Origin: Rhynchosporium graminicola
Taxonomy: Eukaryota; Ascomycota; Leotiomycetes; Helotiales; Ploettnerulaceae
Direction: 5' to 3'
Assembly: GCA_900074885.1 (NCBI GenBank)
Contig: FJUW01000001.1
Span: forward strand, 1,426,001 to 1,490,000
Length of the DNA stretch: 64,000 nucleotides
Positions 48,610 through 62,539 of the stretch are shown here, one piece after another. The translations under genes were made by a program, and so were the position numbers. The notes beneath the pieces are model-generated. The model had not been told where the DNA came from. It did not search any database and saw only the letters and a list, made by a program, of their open reading frames with translations. Every line of letters starts with the position of its first letter. The first letter of the stretch is position 1.

Positions 48610-51600
48610 GATTGTCGTTTATTGAAAAACGAATGATTGTCTTCTGACGTTCTCTAAAGATGGTCCTGTAACTCGGTGATTTTGACAAGTAGTGGGGGTG
48701 GAGAGAAGATGTAGTTGACAGCTCGGAAAAGCAAACTGGGAGGGCAAAGTATCTCTCTGAAGTTTTCTGGGCGTAAACAACTTCCTGAATTAGCTTGGTC
48801 GTATGCTGTGGCTTTTCTGATATTTCTATTGGCTTCGGACATTATCCAACGGGTAGGGCACCAGTATCTTGTTTACCAAATGGCCAACCCCTTGCCGCGT
48901 GTTTACATGGTTCGGTCCGAGTCTAGGCAGGATCCGACGATATTGATACCACCAGAGGCCTCGCCTTTGATGCTTGCAACTTGCAAGAACTGCCAAAACT
49001 TCAACTGTGTTCTTCGAAAGGGAGGCAGATTCTCGCAACTCAATTACTTTCTTTGGAACAGGTAAGAGACAATCGAGGTACTTCCTGTTGCCGACAGCGG
49101 AAGACTTGTGCAGTAGATTGGACGGCTATGGAGCATCAACAAACTTTGCTGAGGTACAGCTGGGAAGCCTGTTCGTTCCTGCATATCCTCCGAAAGACCA
49201 CAATTCTGTCGTCTTTGCTTGTACAGCCAGCCAATCGAGAGCTTCTGCGTCTTACGCACTGACTCAATATCCACATTTGCGTACCATTCTCTTGATCGAG
49301 ACTTCATGAGGGGTCACTAAGGTCCACCTCCAACACCTCAGCATTTGCATTATAGGGAAGCTAGACTGGTGGAGCTATATTATCCATCAGAAAGCTGCCG
49401 ATGTGAGTTGCAGTCGGAGGTCTGACCGAGGTGCTTTCTTTCTAGGTCGGATTTAGGTCTCTAGTTCTTCATTTAGCCAGCGCAGCGTATTGATCTGGGA
49501 CCTGCGTTATTAAACGAAGTCCAATAATCGTTCTTCCATTCGTGCTCCGAGATCAAGCGATGTTAGGAATTTCACTGAAAATTTCCCAGCCTTGTTGTAT
49601 TTCCTGTCATTCGTAGATCGTGAGGAAGTTGAGAATTGATGGGATGCGGAGAAGAAGGAGAATAATGCCGGGAAGTATATCACAAGCAAGTCGAGAAGAT
49701 AATTCCCGAGGAAGTCATTGAAGCACAGTATTGTTCTCTGGGGAATTGCAACGAGAAGACGCGTAGCCAGAATCTGTTGGACGTGAAATTTCGAAAGTAG
49801 AATGTGCATTACTGACTCTTTACAAACATGTTAGAGTTATTACTTACTCAAATACCGATTACATTAAGATACATGTTCGTGAAGCTCATCACACCTACAT
49901 GAGGTGTAAAAATCAATCACTCTTGGTTTCTTTCCCATATTCCATGCCGAATTGAAGACGCCATAAAATGGTTCTAGAGTTCGAAGCTTGCTCAAAAATA
50001 ACTTCATGATCCAATAATTGAAGACAAATGAGCGTTGCGTTGTGGAAATCACTCAGACGTGGTGATTCTATAAAACAATGACAACCGTCACAAGCTTTAC
50101 TGATTGGGAGTCTACCTAGATCTTCATGGTCTTGATACCAACTCGGCATATACTTCACTCAAATCCCCAGAACCATTTTATTAGCACTCTCGTGAGCTGA
50201 GTATTTTTAGTCTCTGCGTAGTTTCTGTGACTGCCAAATTTGAAGGTACATTTCTCGTTACTCGTGTAGCCTCTGTCCATTCATATTCTTTGGATGCAGA
50301 ACTTCTGCAATTCTCACGAGACTTCGGTCTTCCAATTTTCGGAACTTGCCAGATGAATCTTGATCTTCGCAGAAGGCTCTGAATGTTGCTTGATCACCGC
50401 CTCATAACCTATCAGTCAATAGTTGGCTATTGCTGTAGCGCTTATAACCCAGGCCAGAGTCGTTGAACATTACTCAACCATGTCCTTACCAGGATGGATC
50501 GAAAAACGAGGGTGGGTCCTGGAGATCACTAATGTTTAGGGATGACATCACATGCTGGCGATCATTACAGATGGTAGAGCTAAGGAAGATATCGGCCTCT
50601 TGCTCTGTGATAACTACGCTGTTGGGGACTAGAATGGGGATTTGTCCGGAAAATTACATGAGAGATGCCTTTCTCACATCTCTAGCTAGGATCCCGAACT
50701 ACATACGGAAGAAATCCTGCGATATTGTACGATTGGAGTGGAACATAGCCTACGAGCAATTCACGAGTTGAGAGGAGAATTCCAAAATTTCTTGCTGAAA
50801 GTACTAGATGATCAATCAAAAAGACGATACTTCAGGCGTGCATTGCCGTAAGGCACAAATTATACAGTATGCAGCCACGAGAAGCAAGATGCCATGCGGG
50901 GCAAATCTGTCTCCGGGGAAGCGAGGACTTTTTATCTCTTATTAAATCATCAGAGAATTGTGGAAGTTGAGAGCATCACCTGCGGAACATCCTGTCCTTT
51001 AATTCGAAGTGAAAGTCGCAAAATCATTACAGGACATGATTAAAGTACTGCTTGAAGCCGTACGAATATGTGATTAATGACTTTGCCTCGTCAGAAACGA
51101 ATTTCCCCTGCCTTGATGTATGATGTATCTTACTCCCATCAGAACCAGGAACTCGATTTCGGGAGCCTCGGAAGTGCTGGAAGTGATTGACCAATGAGCG
51201 TCTTGTTTGTTGTTTTGACTACCCATATTCGCTTAGCGTAACCGAGAATCCATGGTTGCTGTCAAGCCTTTTCCCTCATGCGATGCAAGTTTCCCCGCTA
51301 AACACATGCTATGCATCCTCAGTGCAACGCTAACTATCATAATCTCGACCATTTCACGAGGAAATGCAGACATGCGCCAATCATCGGTATTATGTGAGAA
51401 ATAAATTTGTTCCCCGAGCTGAGATGAGTCCATGTGTGCGGGAAGTGTGATGGGAGAGCAATAATATGCAGCGCTGTGGATCTGTAACCGAGGAGAACAG
51501 ACGGTTACACCAAGTATGCTGGTGTGCTGTAATTTGCTATACGAATTATGAATCTAGACATTAATAACCGAAGATAGCTTCACCTCCAGATACTATAATT

Positions 51601-51832
51601 TGAGGGGCAAAGAGGTTATTGACCAATCTAAAGAAGCTCTGGCTATGAATAAATGCACCTACGCTAGTATCGGTCGCACCTTCCCACTCCTCCCAGCTGG
51701 TAGTTATACAGACTAAGAGAATAACTTCTTCATAGCTCGGCACACACAACCCTCGTCACAATTTTTCAATTCTATCAATAACTCATCCTCATTGAGACCG
51801 AAGAGCACGTCGTCAACGACGTATTGCAAGTC
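48610..51832. other. Long intergenic stretch
   Basis: 3.2 kb. Many short overlapping frames on both strands, none longer than about 116 codons and none with a recognisable domain. Divergent promoters of the CFEM gene and acyltransferase gene must lie at its ends. Confidence 0.4.
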
Positions 51833-53362
51833 ATGTCGAATTACAACCCCGATTCGCCAACCAGCTGGCACAAAGTCACTATGGCGCAAGACAGCAATTC
51901 GTTGACCGACAACATCCTCGAGAAAGACTACTGGCAATCCATCAAAGCCGAATCCAAAATCCCTTTACATACACGACTTCTCCACAAAGTGATGGATTCC
52001 GTGCGTCCCATAAAGGCCTCGGCAAACAAGAAACCTCTTTCGAGAACGGGATATCTGGATGGTCTGAGAGGATTCGCAGCTTTTCTGGTCTATTGGCAAC
52101 ATCACAATTCCTGGGTCCGAGAAACTAGCGGCGATAATGAATATTTTGAGAACGCCTTTGGATATAAAGGAAAATACCATCTCGCAACCTTCCCCTTCCT
52201 GCGAGTCTTCTGGACTGGCGGTCATTTCGCCGTACCCGTCTTCTTTGTTATTTCGGGTTATGTCCTAGCCGCCAAACCCCTCTCTTTAATCCAGTCAGGC
52301 GAATCCATGAAACTACTCGACAACCTCTCCTCTGCCCTATTCAGACGCTGGATGCGTCTCTGGATCCCCGTTGCTGTAACTACCTTCATTTACATGACTA
52401 TGGCACACTATCCTGGATTTTACACCGACGACTACTACCACAAAGCCACTTACCGCGAAGAGATCTGGGAATGGTATTCCAACATCAAGAATTTCAGTTT
52501 CATGTTCGACACCTCTGGTAATCCTTTCTTCCCCTACAACGGGCATATCTGGACCATTCCGCAAGAATTCAAAGGGTCAATAGCCGTTTACGTCGCACTC
52601 ATCTCATTCTCCCGATTCCCGCGCAACTCGCGCCTCTTTGCTGAGTTGGTTCTGATCTGGTATTTCATCTGGGTTGCTGATGGCTGTTTCTTCGCCATGT
52701 TCATCGCTGGCATGTTCCTCTGCGATCTCGACCTTTTGGCTATAAATAACGATCTCCCACGGTTTATCAAACGTCTCGAGCCGTACAGAACAATCATCTT
52801 CTACCACCTCCTCGTCATAGGCTTATACATCTCCGGTGTTCCAGCTAAAGACATGGACATGAATAATCTCTGGAAAGCACGCGGGTGGTATTACCTCGCT
52901 TACCTGAAACCTCAAGCAACATTCGATTATAAATGGTTTTACCTCTTCTGGGCCGCGACTTTCACTACTGCTTCTATTCCGCGCATCGGATGGCTGAGGC
53001 GCTTTTTCGAGGGAAGGTTCTGTCAATATCTCGGTAAAATTTCTTTTGGTCTTTACCTCGTTCACGGTCCTGTCATCTTCATCTTGGCAGATCGCTTGTA
53101 CAGCGCAGTAGGATTCGTGCGTGAAAGACATATGATGAATATACCGCAGTGGCCGAACAGTTTTTCGTTGAGCATGGCTGGACCTTTGGGAATGGAGTTT
53201 GCGTTTTTGGTGCCGCATATTGTTCTTTTGCCAATTACGTTTTGGTTGGCGGAGATTGTGACGAAGTTCGTGGATGAACCTGCGGTCAGGTTTGCGCAGA
53301 ATTTGTATAGAAGACTCGCAAATGCGCCAGGACCTTCGCCAGCTTCGAAGCCTGTTGCTTAG
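51833..53362 (+). CDS. Acyltransferase-3 family multipass membrane protein
   Basis: Intronless, 509 residues from the ATG at 51833; the open frame begins slightly earlier at a TTG. The family start motif is seen as YLDGLRGFAAFLVYWQHH near residue 73, followed by HFAVPVFFVISGYVLA, then about nine further hydrophobic helices. A C-terminal pair reads YLGKISFGLYLVHGP and DEPAVRFAQ. The His in the WQHH segment is at the position usually needed for acyl transfer. Members acetylate or acylate sugars, sterols or secondary metabolites. No biosynthetic cluster is visible next to it. It is the last normal gene before the AT-rich block. Confidence 0.88.
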   Translation: MSNYNPDSPTSWHKVTMAQDSNSLTDNILEKDYWQSIKAESKIPLHTRLLHKVMDSVRPIKASANKKPLSRTGYLDGLRGFAAFLVYWQHHNSWVRETSGDNEYFENAFGYKGKYHLATFPFLRVFWTGGHFAVPVFFVISGYVLAAKPLSLIQSGESMKLLDNLSSALFRRWMRLWIPVAVTTFIYMTMAHYPGFYTDDYYHKATYREEIWEWYSNIKNFSFMFDTSGNPFFPYNGHIWTIPQEFKGSIAVYVALISFSRFPRNSRLFAELVLIWYFIWVADGCFFAMFIAGMFLCDLDLLAINNDLPRFIKRLEPYRTIIFYHLLVIGLYISGVPAKDMDMNNLWKARGWYYLAYLKPQATFDYKWFYLFWAATFTTASIPRIGWLRRFFEGRFCQYLGKISFGLYLVHGPVIFILADRLYSAVGFVRERHMMNIPQWPNSFSLSMAGPLGMEFAFLVPHIVLLPITFWLAEIVTKFVDEPAVRFAQNLYRRLANAPGPSPASKPVA

Positions 53363-53836
53363 GATGGATACTAGGTACAAATTGGGATTAGATTTGGATT
53401 TGGATGGTGCATAGGAAGGAGTTCTAGGGTTGGGCAATTTTGCTCTCTGGGCACATACAATTGCTTGAGTAGTAAATTAGATAGTACAATCTCGTGTAAA
53501 TATGCTTCTAGCTATGCTTAGAAATCAAATACTGTATACAAGGTCTACTCCTCGGCGGCCCTTCGCAAGCTTCGGGGCCAAGGGACCTTGCTTCGCGCAG
53601 TCTATAAAGAAAGTCCGTAGATAGAAAGTACTTAGGGGTCCTCACAAATAGCTGCCCTACGCAAGCTTCGGGGCTGTTTTAATTCGGGCGTGAGTAAGAT
53701 TTTCGTGTTCCTTCTTTTCGGCCGTGCATCTGCTAAGGCCTCGCTATAGCTAATCACAGCATTTCACGTGACCAGTTTTTTTAACTAATGATCCACAAAT
53801 AGCTCAATATTATATAGATAAGATCTTCTGCGTGCC
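53363..53836. other. Transition into the AT-rich block, with GC-rich repeat fragments
   Basis: Contains two copies of a motif based on CTTCGCAAGCTTCGGGG (53561-53601 and a shorter one at about 53655-53675). The same motif heads the tandem array that follows. Confidence 0.6.
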
Positions 53837-53840
53837 GGCC

Positions 53841-55235
53841 CTTCGCAAGCTCCGGGGTCACGGGACCTTGCTTCGCGCAGTCGCTAGTGAATTTATAATA
53901 GTATATTTCTATTATTAATAATAAGTTATAAATAAATAGTATTTAAGGTTATAATAATAGTAGTTTTTAGGTAATAATTATATTAAATTTCTATATAAAG
54001 AATAATAAAAAAATTAGATAGAAAATATAGTAAACTTATAAATACTTCTCTTTTATATTATAAAAATAATTTAACTCTTTAAGTAATACTATAAGTATTA
54101 AGTATATATATAAAATCTATAGATTAATTTTAATTATAATAGATATTAAAAGACTAAAGGATCTTAATACTACTACTAATACTATAATCTCTATTATTAT
54201 TATTATTATTACTACTTTTCTCTCTTTATATAAATTATTTATAGCTCTTCTATAGTCTATAGCTATACTATTAGTTACTTATAAGGCTAGCTTTATATTC
54301 TATTAATAATACTATAATATAGCTATCTGCTTGATTCTATCTTTATATTACTACTTTATATATATATATATATATATTAGTTTTTTTAATATTTATTTTT
54401 AAATACTTATTAAGTTAGATCTTTTATAAACTTTAGGGCTATAAGACCTTATTCCGCGTGATTATTATATACTATAGTTAATTTATAATAGCCTATTTCT
54501 ATTATAATAATAAGTAATAAGTAAGAGAAACTAGAAGTTATAATCAAAGTAGTATTCTAGTAATAGAAGTAAATTAAGTAACTAAGTATATAGCTATACT
54601 ATAAGTACTTCTCTTTTTTATTATGATAATAATCATCTTCTTTAAATAATATTATAGTTATAGTAGATATATATAATAATTTTCTTATATTTATAATATA
54701 TATTAATATATCATAGAATATCTAGTATTATTATTATTTCAACTACTACTACTACTTTTATTATAATTATATTCAAATTTATTACTATTACTATTACTAT
54801 TACTATTCCTTTCTCTTTCTATAAGTTATTTATAGCTCTTCTATAATCTACAGACTTATTATTTACTACCTATAAGGCTCGTTTTACTCTCTATTATTAT
54901 TTTAACATAGCTATTCGCGCTAATCTTTTTCTTATTACTACTCTGTAAATATAAGTTAAATTATTTCAATATTTTTTTATCTTAATTATTAGGCTAAAGC
55001 TCTTTATAAGCTTAAAGATTATAAGTACTTCTATCTTGTAATCGCTATAAGTAATAGTCTATTCTTATTATAATATAAATAATAATATTAAAGAGAATTT
55101 AAGGATATGATAATAATAGTATTCTAAGTAATAATAATAATAATTTCCTAAGGAATAAATATACACTAAATATACTAAAATCTAATATTATATGTATATA
55201 AATACATAAAACTCTTTTTATTTTAATTATATTTT
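53841..55235. repeat. Degraded ~580-bp tandem repeat (about 2.4 units)
   Basis: Units begin near 53841, 54421 and 55002, so spacing is about 580 bp. Each starts with a version of a ~44-bp head. The first copy is GC-rich (CTTCGCAAGCTCCGGGG ... CTTGCTTCGCG); the later copies show mainly C-to-T and G-to-A changes. The following bases also align (AATTTATAATAG...TATTTCTATTA). Shared internal phrases include TTATTTATAGCTCTTCTATA at about 54228 and 54829. It looks RIP-mutated. No ORF. Confidence 0.7.
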
Positions 55236-55885
55236 TCCTATTTAAGTAGTATCGAGATCTTCTCTTAGCGTTCTTCTTATACCTATTATAATCATTATCT
55301 CCTTATTTAAATAATATCAAGATCTTCTATTAGTAATTTATAATACGCTTTAGAGATTTAAGCTTTATATTAGTAATAATTAACTCGAGTTATTATATTA
55401 GGTTCATAGGACTCAACTTTGGCCTCTATTATATAGTATATATAATATCTAAACTAAAAAAGCTAGATATTATTACTTAAGTATAAATTAAAAGGAAGTA
55501 TTAATTATATTCCTTTAATTAGGTCTGTTATAGATACTTAAGCTTAAAAGAAGGATTAACTAATCTCTAAGCTATATTTATCTAAGTCTAATATCATTTA
55601 ATATAATTTAGAAATAAAAAAGCTTATAAATATCCTTAATTAAATTCAGCTTATAGCTATTAGATTATATATATATTAAATAAAAGCCTATTTATTTATT
55701 ATAAAAATTATACTTAGTAATTTCATAGCGTAATAATATTAATCTAATCTATATATAGCTATATAAGTATCTATAAATAGCTATATAGCTATAGCTTATA
55801 GAATATATATAATTAACTTCAACTATTCTACTCTAATTATAAATATTAAAGACTTTTCATATTATAATAATCTTAGTATATCTTA

Positions 55886-55890
55886 GTTTT
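55886..55890 (+). repeat. Target-site duplication GTTTT (left)
   Basis: Identical to 63865-63869, directly outside the other LTR. AT-rich context lowers the significance a little. Confidence 0.75.
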
Positions 55891-56158
55891 TATAACGATA
55901 GCTCACCTGAATGTCACATGAGAAGAAGGATAGATAATAGGGCCTAAGTTCATAGGTATCCCGGCAGAACTAGTATCCGACCCGGTATAGTATTAGATTA
56001 GTACTAGTATATATATATAAAGTGCTTTATACTCTATCTCTTTTCTTTTTCTTTCCTTATCTTTTTGTTTTCTTCGTAGTAGATTATATAAGATCGCTCT
56101 TAGCTTCTTTACTTATTTATTCTTACTTATATACTACTTTAAGTCTTATATCGTTATA
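55891..56158 (+). repeat. Gypsy 5' LTR (268 bp)
   Basis: Same length as the 3' LTR. Almost all differences from it are transitions, for example AGCTCACCTGAATGTCACATG here against AGCTTACTTAAATATTATATA there, so this copy is the less mutated. Contains a TATATATATAAAG promoter-like box. Confidence 0.92.
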
Positions 56159-57049
56159 TTAAATAAAAAGATTAAGATAGCTAGAGATAGCTTATTATAA
56201 TATCTTACTATTAAGTTAGTTATTCGATAACTACTTATATATAGCTAAGATACTAGAGATCTCTCGGATAATTATAAATTAGAGTTTAATTTAGCTTATT
56301 ATAAATAGTATAATAGAGGAGGTTTTTACTAATGCTCTTTTAATAACTCTCTTAGTATAAAGGAATTATAAATAGATTTTAAAGAAAATATAATAAATAT
56401 CCCGGAACTTTAACCTTTATATATCGCTACTGAAATAGCCTCGATATACTCCTTTTTAAGCTACTAGAATAGCTCCTAACTAATAAACTAGAGACCCTTC
56501 TAGTTCTAGGGAGACTTAACGCGACCCCTCTTACTCTACCTCTAAACCTAATCTATTATACTTTTCCTTACTCTAAATATCTCTTACCTTAGAGAATATT
56601 AATACTTTATTAAGGAAGTACTAACTAAGAAGAAAAGGAAAATAAAAGCGAAATTTATTAGGAGTATAATCGCTAAGTACTTCTACTACTATAGGTAACT
56701 CGAACCTGATCTATTCTCTCTTATAACGATTAGTAGACTAGAAAGAGAAGAATAACTCTCTAGAAGATACTATAGATAGACTAATCTCTATATAAGATAA
56801 GTTCCTTATAGGGGTCTCTCGCTTATCTTCGACTCTTCTACTAGAACTAATACTATAATCTCTACGTATAGTAGAGTTTAATAAGCTAATAAACTCTATT
56901 CTAATATATAGTACTAAGAGAGAGAATACTATTCCTAATAAACTATCTCCTTCTCTTAGCGCCGAATTAGTAGAATCACGCTCTAGGAAATCTTATCTTA
57001 CTAAGAAGATCTTACCTCTAGATAATAAGTCGGACTTTATCTTCCTCTA

Positions 57050-57800
57050 ATAGAGAGTATTAATATAAGACTAGCTAGCTATAAACGCTAACTACTACTC
57101 TACGGACTTTTTCTAGCGCGTTCTCGTATAGGGACTAGTTACTAGATTAGCTAAGAAGTATCTTACGCTTTAGTACTTTACTAACGAGTTTAAGACTAGC
57201 GATAAAATAATCTCTTTATTAGAAGAGAACTTCCTTATCAGATTAGAAGAAGATAACTATTATAATACTTTCTATTACTTAGAAATATAATAACTTAGCT
57301 ATATACGCGAGACCTTTACTGAGTTTTATAGTTGATTTTAAAGCGCTATTATCTAAAGTAAGATTAAAAGAAAGGAGTAGTTCTTCTATATATAAGATAA
57401 GATTATATTATCCTTACGCGCTTTAATTCTTATTATTAAACTAATATAGAATAAGGATTATACTTCTATAGTTAGATCTTTACTTTCTTTTAATACTAAA
57501 TATCGCTATAACTTAGAATATACTTATCCCGAGAAAGCTATTACTTTAGTATAATACTATAAGCTTACTATTACTACTACGACCTCTACTAGTTCTACTT
57601 CTTACCGGTCCTTAAGCTTAGCCCCTTAATAAACTACTCTTGTATTATATATATATACTTCTACCCTAGTATAGTCTAGTACTCCCTCCGCGCTAAAACG
57701 CTTTACTACTTTAACTAGAGAACTCTTTAGGTATTATAATTATAGATAGCTCGGTTATATTAAGCTAGATTACTTTAACTCGCTTAAGGTCTAATTAATT
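57050..57800 (+). pseudogene. Gypsy Gag with zinc-knuckle remnant
   Basis: Broken translation on the plus strand. At 57715-57775 the reading YYNYR-LGYIKLDY matches a CCHC zinc knuckle in which Cys and His codons have become Tyr codons (TGT/CAT-type to TAT), the change RIP would cause. Confidence 0.65.
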
Positions 57801-57999
57801 AACGAATTTCCGAAAGAGGATTAAGTAACTAAAGAAGTAGTAGAAGATATACTTTCCGAATCTGAACTAATACTAGAGGGAAATAATAAGGCCTAAGTAA
57901 AAACTCCTTCTTAAGTCTATATAAGTATAATCTCTCTAATCTAGACTTTAACTTCCTAATAGGAAGTAAGTAATTCATATACCTGACTATAGTTAGTAT

Positions 58000-60900
58000 A
58001 AATAAGCTAGGAGTCTCTATAAGTAGCTTAATTAATACTAGAGCGAATAGTTATCTATTTATTAATTATACTCTTACTAGATAATTATTAGGGGCCTTAA
58101 GTATTAAAATCGAGCTACTACTCTATTCTATTCTAATACGTAGGTTCTAATAGTCTATTAGAACTTATATTACTTATTTTATATATTTATACTTTTCTAT
58201 TAATAGTAAGCGTATTTATAACTACTTTTTTATTCTTCTCGATTTAGGATAATAAGATATAATTATTAGTATTAAATAGATATGATAATTTCAGGTTAAG
58301 CTAGATACGCTTTACTATAAGTTTCTATAGTCGAAATATTATCTAGCTACTTTCTAATATAATAAGAAGATAATTATAACTTTACTACTTTATAAACTTA
58401 GTATTAATTAATCTTACTAAATCGATACTAACGCGCGGGACTTAGTTATAAACTAGCTAGACTAATAGCGATTATACTAAATAGTAGCGATATAGTATAT
58501 TAATATATTATCTCTATTATTTAACTTATTTCTACTTATTACTAAGGAATCCGAACCCTTTCTACTCCGAATTTATTAAGAAAAGTACTTGCGCCGAAAC
58601 CTTATTATAAGTACTCCTCTTAACTTCTAAGGATCTAGAAACTAGTTCTAATTTACTAAATTAGTACTATAGCTTTTTACTTTAATATAAAATATAAAAG
58701 CTCTAAATTATTCTTTATTAGTATCTACGAGATAGATTATCTTTTATAAGATTATTTAAATAGCGATTCTCCTAAGGATCCTGATACTAAATAACTTATA
58801 GTTAAAAAGCTACTAGAATAGTATTATACTCTTAAGAAAGCTTTTTCTAAGCGGGATTCTAATATTCTTCTACTATATTATTTATATAATTATAAAATTA
58901 TTCTAGAAGAACTATTATCTAACGTATATTCGCTCTTATATTAGTAATCTATAGATAAACTATAAGTAACTAAGGAGTACCTTATAAAGAACTTAGATAA
59001 GAGATTTATCGAATCTAGCTAAAGTCCCTTTATATTACTTATACTATTTATTAAGAAGGCTAATAGAGGATTACGCTTCTATATCGACTATTATAAGCTT
59101 AATACGATTACTCGAAAGGATTCCTATCTAATACCTAGGATCGATAAGCTCTTAACTTATATATCTAAAGTAGTAATCTTTACTAAACTAGATATCCGGG
59201 TAGTATTTAATTATATCTATATAGACTCCGAATCCGAGGAGTATATTACTTTCCGAACTCGCTTCGGATCCTATAAATATAAAGTATTACTTTTTAAGCT
59301 TTATAATAGACTTAGTATATACTAGCGATATATGAATAATATACTACTAGATTACTTAGATAATTTCTATATAGCTTACTTAGATAATATTCTTATATAC
59401 TCGGAAACGCTCTAGGAATATAAGGAATATATTAAATTAGTACTATAATACTTAATAGATACTNGATCTTATAAATATAAAGTACTACTTTTTAAGCTCT
59501 ATAATAGACCTAGTATATACTAGCGATATATGAATAATATACTACTAGATTACTTAGATAATTTCTATATAGCTTACTTAGATAATATTCTTATATACTC
59601 GGAAACGCTCTAGGAATATAAGGAATATATTAAATTAGTACTATAATACTTAATAGATACTAGACTCTAAGTAGATATTAAGAAAAGCGAATTCTATATT
59701 ACTTAGACTAAATACCTTAGATATATTATTATTACTAATAGAATCGAGCTAGATCTTGAGAAAGTAGTACTATTAGTAAACTAGAAGTACTTTGAAATAA
59801 TAATAACTATAAAATCCTTCTTAGGATTCTATAGGTTCTATTATTAATTTATTCGGAATTTCGGCCTTATTACTAAACCTCTCTTAGTACTTACTTAGCC
59901 TATAGTACTATAGAATTTCACTAATGATTATAAGAAGTCCTTTAATAATTTATATTAATAGCTACTATTAGTATAGAAACTATACTATTTCGACCCTGAA
60001 TTATAGATTAAACTAGAAACTAATACCTCTAATAGTATAATAGCTAGAGTTATCTTCTAATTATATAAAGATAACTAGTAGTATCTAATTAGATTCTAAT
60101 CTTATATTCTTAATAGATATGAACTAAACTAGAAGATTTATAATAAGGAGCTATACGCTATTATTAAGTCTTTCCGGAAATAAAAACTAGAACTTATATC
60201 TCTATAACGCTATACTAGCGTATATACGGACTATTGATCCTTAGAATACTTTATAACTACTAAGGTCCTAACTAGTAAGTAAGCTAGATAGATAGAATTC
60301 CTTTCTGAATTTAACTTTTAAATTATATATATACTTAGTAAAAATAATACTAAAGCTAATATCTTTAGCTATAAGGAATAAGATCTAAGGATATAGGAAT
60401 AATAGAAACGAGATAATAGATCTCGGGTTTTATTATCTCTAGACTACTTAGACCTTAGGATTAATACGGAACTAGCTAAGTATTATATTAATTAAATTAG
60501 TTATATATACTTGATATTGCTAAGGACTAATACGCTACTAGAACTCGCACGTAACTCTTTTAATTTAATCGAGAAACTATACTAATTTAACTAAGAATTA
60601 TTCTCTAAGGAACGAAATATATTAAGAGATAGCTATACTATTAATAATAGTTTACTACTTTATAATAGTTATTTATATATATAATACTATATCTCGCTAT
60701 ATACTTATTTAATTAGTAAAGTCTATAATTAAGTTTCTTCCGCTTATCTAAACGCTCGTAAGACTACTAAAATAATTTCTATCTATTACTACTAGAAAGG
60801 ACTTATATTAGACGTAAAACAGTATACTTATAATTACTATCTCTATTAGTACTCTTATCTGAAATAGACGAAATAGTAAGGATTCCTCTACTTATTACTA

Positions 60901-62020
60901 GTACTTAGCTACCTTATATAGTATCTAGCTATAGATTTTAAGGACTTCCCGCTCGATAACTAAGGATTTAATAAGATATTAGTATTTATTAACTACTTAG
61001 GGAAAGACTTTATATTAATACTATACTATCGTAATATCGATACTCGCGGGATAGCAATATTATTTATCTAATAGATATATTATTTCAGATATACCCTTAA
61101 GTTAATTATATCCGACTAAGAAGCTTAACTAGTCTTATCCTTCTAGTAAGAGTTTTACTATATAATTAGAGTTAAGATTAAGCTCTCTATCTCTTTCTAC
61201 TAGTAAACTAATAGATAAATAGAGATTATAAATCAGTATATTAACTAATACCTTAGACCTTTTATTAATTACTACTAAAGTAACTAGGGCGAACTACTAC
61301 TAATAATAGACTACACTTAAGTAATCTTACCTTATAATTCTATTAGTATAGCGCTATATATTCTTAAATATAATATACTACTACAGAATAGCTAGGACTA
61401 GAAGTAACTTACCGGATTAATACTATAAGAGAAGCTTAACTATACTAATACTAAATCCCTAGCTAAATATACTAAATCCGCTATCGAGGTTATAAAAGCT
61501 AATATACTAGCTACTTAGTATAAGATAAGCCCTATAACTGACCCGAAACGGCATAATATTAACTAAGAAGTTAAAGATAAGGTATTTCTCTTTATAAGGA
61601 ATCTTAAGAATTACTAGCTAAATAAGAAGCTATCTAGTCTCTAAGTAGGACTATATTAAGTCTTAGCTAAGATCAGATACTCTTATAAGCTAGATTTACT
61701 CTCGGGATCTTCTATTTATAATATATTTACTCCCGAATTACTCTTTAAGGACCTAGATAACTTATTACTAAGCTAGAAGTTATAAAACTTACTCCCGGAA
61801 GTTATTACTACTTAAGAAGAATAGGAGTTATAAGATATACTTACTATATAGCTCCTAAGAGATAATCTGAAGTATTAAGTTAGCTAGCTAAGCTATAACC
61901 CGGACCTAACTTAATATAATACTTCTAACTTAATAAGTACTCTATATAAGCTTAGAGACTTCTATATTATTAACCTAAGTAAACCTAGACTTCTGCGTAA
62001 ACTAGATTAGTAGATTAAAG
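58000..62020 (+). pseudogene. Gypsy Pol: protease, RT, RNase H, integrase, chromodomain
   Basis: Protease remnant at about 58020-58060 (LINTRANSYLF). RT at about 59030-59460 (IFTKLDIRVVFNYIYID, EEYITFRTRFGSYKYKVL, YLDNILIYSE, where the catalytic YLDD has become YLDN). RNase H lies at about 59980-60260 and integrase at about 60780-61380 (GKDFILI, DTRGIAILFI, EIINQYINQYLRPFINYY). A chromodomain at about 61820-61990 (LKY-VSWLSYNPDLT) is what defines chromoviruses, which target heterochromatin. Stops throughout. Confidence 0.85.
59267..59661 (+). repeat. 197-bp direct duplication around an ambiguous base (N at 59464)
   Basis: 59267-59463 and 59465-59661 are the same RT segment; I count four differences, all C/T. 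The N lies exactly between them. Probably an assembly join, see findings. Confidence 0.85.
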
Positions 62021-62539
62021 CTTAGGAAGATAGAATAAATAATTATAATTACTTAGAGGATAATAAGCTATTATAATTACTAGTATTAGAATTTATTATT
62101 AGAGATAATCCTCTGATTATATTCTATAATAATATTATATCTAAAACTCTACTTCTTTAATTACTTTTACTTTATTAGCTTTCTCTCTTAAGTTCTCTAG
62201 AGCTTCTAGTAATTCTAGAATATCTAAAACCGGAACTATTATATCTAACTTCTTACTTAAATCTACTAATATAGCTCTAGTAGTAAACTAAGTATAATAG
62301 CTAATCTTATAAGGTTTCTTCTTTAGAGAAAGTCCGAGAGTATTTAGATCTAATATTATCTTTAAACTAGAAAGTAAATTCCTTTTTCCCTTAATATTAG
62401 ATATTATAGCTTTAAATATAGCTTTTTTCGTAAATTCCTATATAATACTATTTAACTCTTTTGTTTACTTTAATATTATTTATATTATTAACTTAGACTT
62501 TACTAAATCTATTATTAAAAGATTTAGATCTTATATTAT

